Source of the DNA: Bugulina stolonifera
Lineage: Eukaryota > Bryozoa > Gymnolaemata > Cheilostomatida > Bugulidae
Assembly: GCA_935421135.1 (NCBI GenBank)
Contig: OW285187.1
Span: forward strand, 10,689,929-10,753,928
Reading direction: 5' to 3'
DNA length: 64,000 bases
Shown: piece after piece, positions 48,501 to 64,000 of the stretch
Layout: the number at the start of each line of letters is the position of its first letter
Position numbering within the stretch: position 1 is the stretch's first letter
Program-made: the position numbers and the translations under genes
The notes under the pieces: generated by a model
Told to the model about the DNA's origin: nothing
The model's database searches: none
What the model saw: only the letters and a program-made list of their open reading frames with translations

Positions 48501-50712
48501 GTTTATAATGTACAATGTAAAGAAATATTTTATTGTAATATATTTTTCTAAAAATATATTGCAAAAGTAATTTTTACATTATATACAGAGTTACACTGGC
48601 TAACGATCACGATAATTATGCATAGTAAGCAGAATGTTAGTTATTTGGGGAATAAAATAACTGCTACTGTTCAACAGAATCAATATTTAAAACTCTCTGT
48701 AGCATAGTAATTCACCGTGACATGTGGCTTACTGTCTCATAGCTACTCCCTTTATCACTCTTGACACGATCTAGACTCAGTCTAGGGCACTATTAATTTC
48801 AGCCTAATGCACTTCTAGATATTGAATTTGATGTTGTTTTTTATATACATATATACATGTATGTATGTACAATTATATAATGATATATATAAATAATATA
48901 TACCTACATAATAATTATGTAAGTACATGGTGTGAAGTAGAATTACAATTATGGAATAATATACCATAGTTGTTCTTGTACAATTGATTTTGTAAGGCTC
49001 CTGCTTTTTCATGACACTAAAATCGAAGTTGATGTTAAAGTAAAACATTGGGTTTTCTTGGAATAAAGAGATACATGTCATGTATATTCTAAGTATTGGA
49101 ACAAAATGGTAGCTCCAAAGGTACCTGCATGGTTATAGGCTGAGGGGTAGATTCTCATCAGTATCACCAAAAAAGTGGGTAAGTATGCTAATGACTAATC
49201 ATAGAATATGTTAAACATGTCTTCTACAGAGTTTCAAACCCATACTATGGCATTTGGTCAGTTGGTATGTTAAATTACTTCAATATAACCAACAGTGCTA
49301 CATCCTACATACATGTCATCATTTTTGATGTAGACTGTATATTAGCCTTGCCCTTCACTATGACTACTGTTGTATCTAGTGCTAGATTTATAGATATGTA
49401 TATCAAGGTACACAGTTCATACCACAACCTTTGAATTCGAGTAGATGACTAGTCTGGAGGTGTTTGACTATTGAACCATATACAGGTACAATATTACCTG
49501 ATGTACATATGGCTATGATACCACATAAACGTTTATATTGCAGTACATTAAACGTTTAATCAGGCAGTGCTATCTGCAGCATGTATGAGTGATGTAGATT
49601 GTAGACAAATGACAATGAAGAATGAACCTAACAGCCAACAGGACAGAAAGACCGAAATTGTATGCAACACAAATAAAACAGAAGTTGTCTTCTCTCTGTG
49701 TGAAGATTATTCAATGAAATTAATTGAATCGGTCGTATTAGTCTGTGATAGTGCAGTTGTGGGTGGTATATCGTAAATTTGCATTACTGGATATTGTATT
49801 ATGTTCATTTTAGAACTTAGTCCACAAACCGGAACACAAACCAAAGCATAGTTTGCTATAATTTGTTATGATTTCATCGTAAACAATATACATGTAAATA
49901 CTAAAATAGAGTTCAGTTTCCATTCCTGTATGTTTACTCTATGTTAAACAAAATCAAATTAATTTATTGTAGATAGGGTAACAATACATTTACGTTATTG
50001 TTATAAAAATATTGTTCGTCGTGTTTAATTTAATTTTTATTGATTTACATTTAGGATGGATCTGAATTAATTTTCATTTTGATTTTCTTTGCTTTGAAAC
50101 TTCCCACTGAAACTCAAACTGACATAGCTTTAATCTGTTTTAATGGAGCAGCTTAAACTAACGTTGAAGCATGTTTACTGTTTAGAGGTTTACGGTTAAG
50201 CTATCAACCATATCAGAAATCAAGAGCAAAGGAGATACAGGTAAAGATAGTAATTTTCATACTCAGTGTCAGTGAGGGGGACAATGATTGAGTGAGAGTC
50301 AAGTGATTGTTATTGGGAAGTAACACACGACGTAACTGTTCAGCCTCTTAGTGAGGTACAAGTATTATACTTAGTATACTTAGTATGATAACAATGAATA
50401 TCTTATTATAATAATTATTGGTATGAAATAAAATTGAAATCGACAGCTTTTTCAAAAATAATAATTTTCAAGGTGGAATCACTTTGTTTATTGGATTACT
50501 ACAATTTACTGAATTTTAAATTATATGGTTTTGTCTGATTATGTTTAATAACTCCAGAGCTGAACAAACTATCTACAAAAAAAAAGAACGCTTGTTTTTA
50601 CCATATCCATAACAGTCATAATAGTGGCACTCAACTCTTCTAAGAGCTATGTAGGTATTTAATACTTTGTCTAGTTTATTACATCTTCAGTGGCGAACTA
50701 ACATAGCTCAGT

Positions 50713-50930
50713 AAGTGTTTTGGTAGCCTAGTGGTGGAGGTGCCGGACTCATAGTCGAGTGGCTATGGGATCAAGCCTCATCAGCATCATTGAAAGTTAT
50801 TTTTAAACTGACTGTGGCTGTCTTAATCAACCCATACACCAACAGAGTACTTTTCCAAGTAACTTGCTGAAGATGTATTTGTGAGGTTTTTGTAATGTAG
50901 ATTACAATTAGTCTTCCTAGAAGTCAGAAT
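50713..50930 (+). mobile_element. tRNA-derived SINE, diverged
   Basis: A-box-like TAGCCTAGTGG (50724-50734) and a degraded B box (about 50767-50777) sit at tRNA spacing around GCCGGACTCATAGTC, which resembles an anticodon stem-loop. A non-tRNA tail follows. The 3' end is approximate. Confidence 0.5.
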
Positions 50931-51470
50931 GATCATAACAGAAAAGCACATTGGGCATACCAGTTACCAAGTGAACTCTTAGCATCCTCATGCAACCCCT
51001 AACTTCTCATTCCTTTCATTCATTACACTGTATGTAGTTAATGTTTACTTTTAGCGGATTCAACAAATCAAGAACAGAGGAATGTTCCAAGTTAATTTGT
51101 GTTAGATTCACCTCCTCTCATTCACTGTTGCCAAGGTATGGTTAGACCAACTGTTGTCTGTTCTTTAGATTAATCTATATAAAAACTCATACTTTGAGTA
51201 TCTCCTTCACTGTAATGTCAATTTTCGTCTTCTTGTATCATCTAATATCCTTCTATTCACATTTTTTCAAATGGTCAGCCATAGCTGGTAATACTCATAT
51301 TGTGTCTAGTAGATCAGTGTAGGCTGGACTGTCCATTGTACAGACATTTCATTTAAAACCAAATTATTGCTATCAAAAAGTTGAGTGCAATAACACTTGC
51401 ATATGCAGGCACTGTTGCTGCTGTGTGAATGTATACTATTATCGCACCTATTACATTATTTCAATTTTAG

Positions 51471-59573
<8,103 letters not shown>

Positions 59574-60769
59574 CATTCCTTGTTTCATTCTAGAGAAGCT
59601 TTATGGCCATTTCCTATTTTGTTACAAACTTTCATAATACATGGAGCTCAACTCACTCCTTTGCAAGATCTTATTCAAGCCATTCAACAAAACTATGTAT
59701 ACAACTCACAAATCTGTTATTAGTTATTGTTATATTTTATACAGCTGATAATATAGAAAATTAGTCACTAAATTTTCATTTAGTTTTTTGATAATGAATT
59801 TTAATTGTATAATATTATTTTTTAAGACATTTTATTTGTTGAGACTAATTTATGTCACTTTGATATTGCCACTGAGAGTAATGTTACATGTATATAAATA
59901 CTTTATTGATACTAAAACATAAGTTATTAAACATAAACAAATAAGGTGTTCCATTTTGAATAACAGACTAATTTACTACATATAACTATAAAAACTACAA
60001 TATTCAATTTGAAAAGAATTATAAAAAACATCATTGCCATTACAGTTGTGTATAGTACTAAAATTTAGAGTTAGCAGTTGGAGATTCACAGCACGACATA
60101 AGACATAATTACCATGTTTACAGTTTAGACTAGACTCAATTCTTCTGTAGTTCATATCTACAACATAGAGCAGGTTGACAACTTCAAAATAGAGACAAAG
60201 TACATGTATAGTGTATTTTGATCCATCTATAGGCCTACATTCGTATAATAATTGCCTCCTAGTTGGCTAAAAACAAAGTTTAAAATAGTGTAGACAGTTT
60301 TCTGTCAACATTTATTTGCAGGTCTAGTAAAGGGGAGATAAATTTATACTCCGAAACAGATATATTCGGAATTGTCTTCTATTGGTCTCTATAATAAAAC
60401 AACTAGAACCAACCAGAACACTGCAGTTACCAAATACCAATTACATATTTTTTACAATTTTTACAATTCATCTTAATATGTCAAACTTTACAATGTTTAA
60501 TTGGGGTGAATAAATTAAAATCTATCCAGTGAGAAGGGTGAAAGTAGATGTATAATCATCGATAAATTCATATACAGTGATATCCATGGAAGTAAATTTT
60601 CTCTGCACACTAAGTGGGGCCATTGTGCCCTCAAGAAAAAAATACCACTCACAGCTTTAGTCTAACTCTGTGGGCTCATGACGAAAATACAAGGACCTGT
60701 ACTTGTTCAGTTTAAAATTTCAATTTTCACTAATTGATGCTCACAGATAATTACCTTTAGTTTGATAGA
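59574..60769. other. Convergent 3' region of SH2D4 and the G-gamma gene
   Basis: AT-rich sequence with no coding signal. AATAAA at 60509-60514 (+) could end SH2D4, about 940 bases past its stop. TTTATT at 60311-60316, which is AATAAA on the minus strand, could end the G-gamma transcript, about 450 bases past its stop. If both are used, the 3' UTRs would overlap by about 200 bases. Confidence 0.4.
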
Positions 60770-63668
60770 CTAGAGTATTGTACAACCCTTCTGGTCTTTA
60801 AATGGGTTATCATTTTGAGCGATTCCAATGACGAAGGGATCACTTTGTTCGAGCTTGACAATATGATCAACCATCCTGCAAATTATAACACATATTTGGA
60901 TAGCTAGAAATTCAATGGTATTATAATGTTACTTTACCTACAAGACCAGTGAAAATACATTTATAGTAATATACTGCAATATACTGCAGTATATCTCTTA
61001 CTGCAGTATATTTCCCACTGCAGTATATTTCCCGTTGCAGTATATTTCCTACTGCAGCATATTTCCTACTGTAGAGAACAGCAGTAAGAAATATAATCTA
61101 TAGAACCGAAATGTTGCAGACTAAGCAATGTATATTTGAAACCACAATGATAAACATAGGGCAATGGTACGAGTTTTCCAAACATTTTTCACTGAATGAT
61201 GTTGGAACCTAAATTGCATGAAGGTTAGAAAAGAAGGTACACAAAGGCGCCGAGTGTACCCACCTCAAAGCTTGATCCTATACACTGTGACAAGTACTAC
61301 CCTGAAACTGCAGGTGCAATGTACCCACCATATTTGTTCCACATATAAGACTGCAGAACATTTATAAAGAGTAACTAAGATTAATATTACAAGGTATGTT
61401 TCATCATAGAAAAGAACTCAAGGAAAGTTTTTTGAGCATCAGCGTCATCATCTCCCAAATAACTGGATTCGTGGAGGCTATAGAACAGCATCCAGATTAG
61501 TGTAGGGGATGTAATGCCAATTCAAGCAAGGGGCGCTCACTACGTGTCATGCTCACAGACTCAGCGGTGTAGTGGTTCCAGGATAATCGAAAAAATCAAG
61601 AAAATCATATTCCTGTTTAGCCCCAGCAAGATTGGGGTTACAATATCCTAACCCAAAGGCACTGAAGGGATTACTTTCTCAGTCTTGGCTATTGTCGATA
61701 GGCTTCAATACCCTGCCCAATATAATCTAAACAATACTTGATGGGTATGATGCTATGAAGACGGATTTTTATACTGAAAGACAGATTGGAGTGAAAACCT
61801 TGAGCCTAATGTTACTAGTGCGTTTTCAATACCTCTTCCACTATTAGCAGCTGTTTTGGAATTTTTATTTGCAAGGGAAAAGGAATATACTAAACACTTT
61901 ACACCGAGTTGCTTTTGTCAAGAGTATAGTGGCCACATAATATGTTATTACCATGGTCTGAACAATTATATATGTTATTACCAAGGTCGTGATAATTAAT
62001 AGTGACTATATGTCTGAACAATTGTAGCTTGGGATTTTTTACATAGACCATAGCATTTATTTTTGCTCTAATATTTTTTCCAAAATTCTCAGTAGACCTA
62101 ATGTTGTGTCCACGCATCACATAAACTACAGCAATGAACACAAAATACCTCATGCCGTACTCTAACAATATTATATGGATTAGAAATTTTAATTTTCCTG
62201 AATGTTGGGTTTCAAACCCACGGTCCGACCCGGATTACTAGACCCTATAAACACTACTGTGCCTTACATGTCCGATGTATGTAGATGCATATATGCAATT
62301 ACCTAGTTCCTTGGATCACAATATTGTAAATATCACATTCATTTGTACTGACAAGTCCTCTCAGACTTTACCTCGGTACAAGGACGGAGCTAACTTAGTA
62401 CAAAAGAAGATCCAGTTTCCTGTTTTTCAGTTTGTTGATGGACTTTCAAAAAGGCTCTTATTTAGTTCATTGCTAACGCATAATCCCAAGCTTTCTCTGC
62501 TGGAACAAAGGGTTCTCAGTCCAGTCTCGAGGGTCTTTGAACTGCAAACTAGAACCCACCACGTCCAACTTCATAATTAGCATCCTACCTTGTTATGTTG
62601 GTCTTTACTATATAGCAGTTCCATACATTAGGCCTATCCATTTTGTTAACCTGGTAACGTGACATACAAGTAGCTAGCACGGGATACCGCAGTCTACTAT
62701 GCTTGTTGACGCTGATCCCTACTATTCAGTAAGCTGAACAGCACATGCGTCAGTCAGGTCGCTAGCAGGGAGTCGTGGCCCCCTAGCATCCTAGCTGGCA
62801 CTAGTAAGGTTTAATAGGCTCAATCAGGTCTATCAATCGTCTGTTTGGTTGGTATCGGCACTGTCGCTGGTTGACTCTTTTGGTATGTCATTATGACTAC
62901 GCCCAGTTACCTAGCACTATTGTGGTGTTCATTGGTGGTCCTAAACAGCCTCAAAGAACCTCGAAACATTTAAACACTGTTGGGGAAGCTTACAGCACCC
63001 CCAAACCACCAGCTGCTATTGAACGGCGCTACGCACCTCAATATTCATTAGTCAACAGCATTAAACTTCAACAGTACTATAATTGGGGTAAGAATATGTA
63101 GCACGACACCACTGCGACTGCTCAGGCCTCAAACCTGTCTGTTAGAGCTATATTACATTACGCTGTTGATTAATAAATGGGTACCTACATGTATATAGCT
63201 ATCATTATTCTAACTTTGATTCATTTTTTAAAAAAAATCGATAATATATAAATAGAATAGGAGTTAAATCTCAGGTTTTCTGACCCGGTGGCATAGGTTC
63301 AAGTCCCTGGGCCTGTACTGTAGTCCGTAACAAGTTTTGTTGCAACTTTCCATTTTGATTTTCACTGTCACATGACAATTGCTAAGTAAGCTATTCATTT
63401 ATGCTTGTCAAGTTAGAAAACAAACTAAAATAAAAATAAAATTCAACTTTCAACATGAATATCATAATGAATATAATAATTTGAATAATATGATATAATT
63501 TAAATTATAATTTAATAGTCAAAATATTGTATTCAGGTTCAGGTTCCACTTGACTGTGTCGAGTTTTACTTACTCTTTTAGTGATTCGGACAATTTCACT
63601 CTATTTAGAGCGGCTTCGGCTTGAAGCTGGACAACTTGGTTCTGAAGCTGAGCAGCAGCAGAAGACAT
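60770..63668 (-). CDS. GNG: Heterotrimeric G-protein gamma subunit
   Basis: Two exons, 63574-63668 and 60770-60875, join at phase 2 (GA-GTAAGT, then TTTGCAG-G) to give 66 residues. The product has an N-terminal amphipathic helix (QLQNQVVQLQAEAALNRVKL) that would coil with G-beta, then DHIVKLEQSDPFVIGI, the NPFKD motif just before the tail, and C-terminal CTIL. CTIL is a CAAX box ending in Leu, which predicts geranylgeranylation and membrane anchoring. Length and motif order fit the family. The intron is about 2.7 kb. The vertebrate paralogue it corresponds to cannot be assigned. Confidence 0.93.
60962..61077. repeat. 20-bp tandem repeat around ACTGCAGTATAT
   Basis: About five units of ACTGCAGTATATTTCC with drift, about 90-200 bases upstream of the second G-gamma exon on the minus strand, inside its intron. 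The core CTGCAG is palindromic. Confidence 0.8.
62200..62270 (-). mobile_element. Possible tRNA-like SINE fragment
   Basis: The minus strand has a B-box-like GGGTTTGAAACC (complement of 62206-62217) preceded by CGGGTCGGACCGTG. A box and borders are not clear. Weak call, in the G-gamma intron. Confidence 0.3.
63270..63315 (+). mobile_element. Possible tRNA-like SINE fragment
   Basis: B box GGTTCAAGTCC (63296-63306) follows CCGGTGGCATA. No A box lies at the right spacing, so this is at most a truncated SINE head in the G-gamma intron. Confidence 0.3.
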
Positions 63669-64000
63669 TTTGTAGATTCAGTTAACTGACAACAGTGGAA
63701 AGCTGAAAATAAAATCGAATCTTTCTTTCTAGCACAAACAACAAAATCAATATACCTAGTCGGTCTAGTGTCCCAGCAAACGGGGCGCCTTCTTATTCAG
63801 TACAACTCTTATATACTATGTACCCGCTTTGCATGCGCTAAATAACGGAGCGCAATTTAGTTTTCGGAAAGTTTTACTTCTAGAGAAATTCTATGGGGTT
63901 GTCTTCACTATAAGAAAGAAGACAACTAGTAAAATGGCATCCATAAAGATGCTGCAAGCAGCCCTTCATCCATTTACTTACATTATTCTAGATGAGTTGT
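63669..64000. other. G-gamma promoter side and possible start of a plus-strand gene
   Basis: Upstream of the G-gamma start codon. An ATG at 63934 opens a plus-strand frame, MASIKMLQAALHPFTYIILD, that is still open at the window end. It could be the first exon of a divergent gene or chance. The GTTGTCTTC hairpin at 63898-63926 lies just before it. Confidence 0.3.
63898..63926. repeat. 9-bp hairpin of the GTTGTCTTC family
   Basis: GTTGTCTTC (63898-63906) and GAAGACAAC (63918-63926) are exact inverted repeats with an 11-base loop. The arms are the outer part of the 16-bp arms at 4599-4648. Confidence 0.55.

Overview
This window is eukaryotic and animal. It is AT-rich, has no prokaryote-like gene packing, and every real gene is split by GT-AG introns from about 100 bases to several kilobases. 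I found seven multi-exon protein genes by reading exons with matching splice phase and comparing the spliced products with families I know. All seven are metazoan-type. Their products are recognisable but diverged from bilaterian orthologues, and the DNA is full of TACATGTA-type words, short hairpin elements and tRNA-derived SINEs. My inference is an early-branching animal, most likely a sponge; species is not determined.

Layout: 1-3858 is intergenic with tRNA-derived SINEs and very AT-rich DNA. 3859-6818 (-) is a four-exon multi-pass membrane protein of the insect gustatory/odorant receptor superfamily, ending in the diagnostic TYxxxxxQF motif. 10251-13562 (+) is a CCDC33-like coiled-coil protein. 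14719-20855 (-) is APPBP2, a TPR substrate receptor of CUL2 ubiquitin ligases, in 13 exons. 21944-28581 (+) is CDIPT, phosphatidylinositol synthase; its introns hold a dead non-LTR retrotransposon and a complete hAT-like element with an 8-bp target duplication. 31157-48024 (+) is a KIF12-like kinesin with three possible first exons. 51480-59573 (+) is an SH2D4A/B-type adaptor. 60770-63668 (-) is a 66-residue heterotrimeric G-protein gamma subunit with a CAAX box.

The genes are unrelated in function and show no operon logic. Orientation is mixed: receptor and CCDC33 diverge, CCDC33 and APPBP2 converge, APPBP2 and CDIPT are head to head about 1.1 kb apart, CDIPT, KIF12 and SH2D4 run in tandem, and SH2D4 and the G-gamma gene converge.

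Most of the remaining DNA is repeats: mini- and microsatellites (including about 370 bp of GGCT), terminal-inverted-repeat elements (two diverged copies of one family at 7276-7653 and 19268-19633), recurring GTTGTCTTC hairpins, and tRNA-derived SINEs. The most interesting item is the receptor gene: a full gustatory-receptor-like protein whose signature C-terminus lies on a separate 54-nt exon, which simple ORF scans miss.
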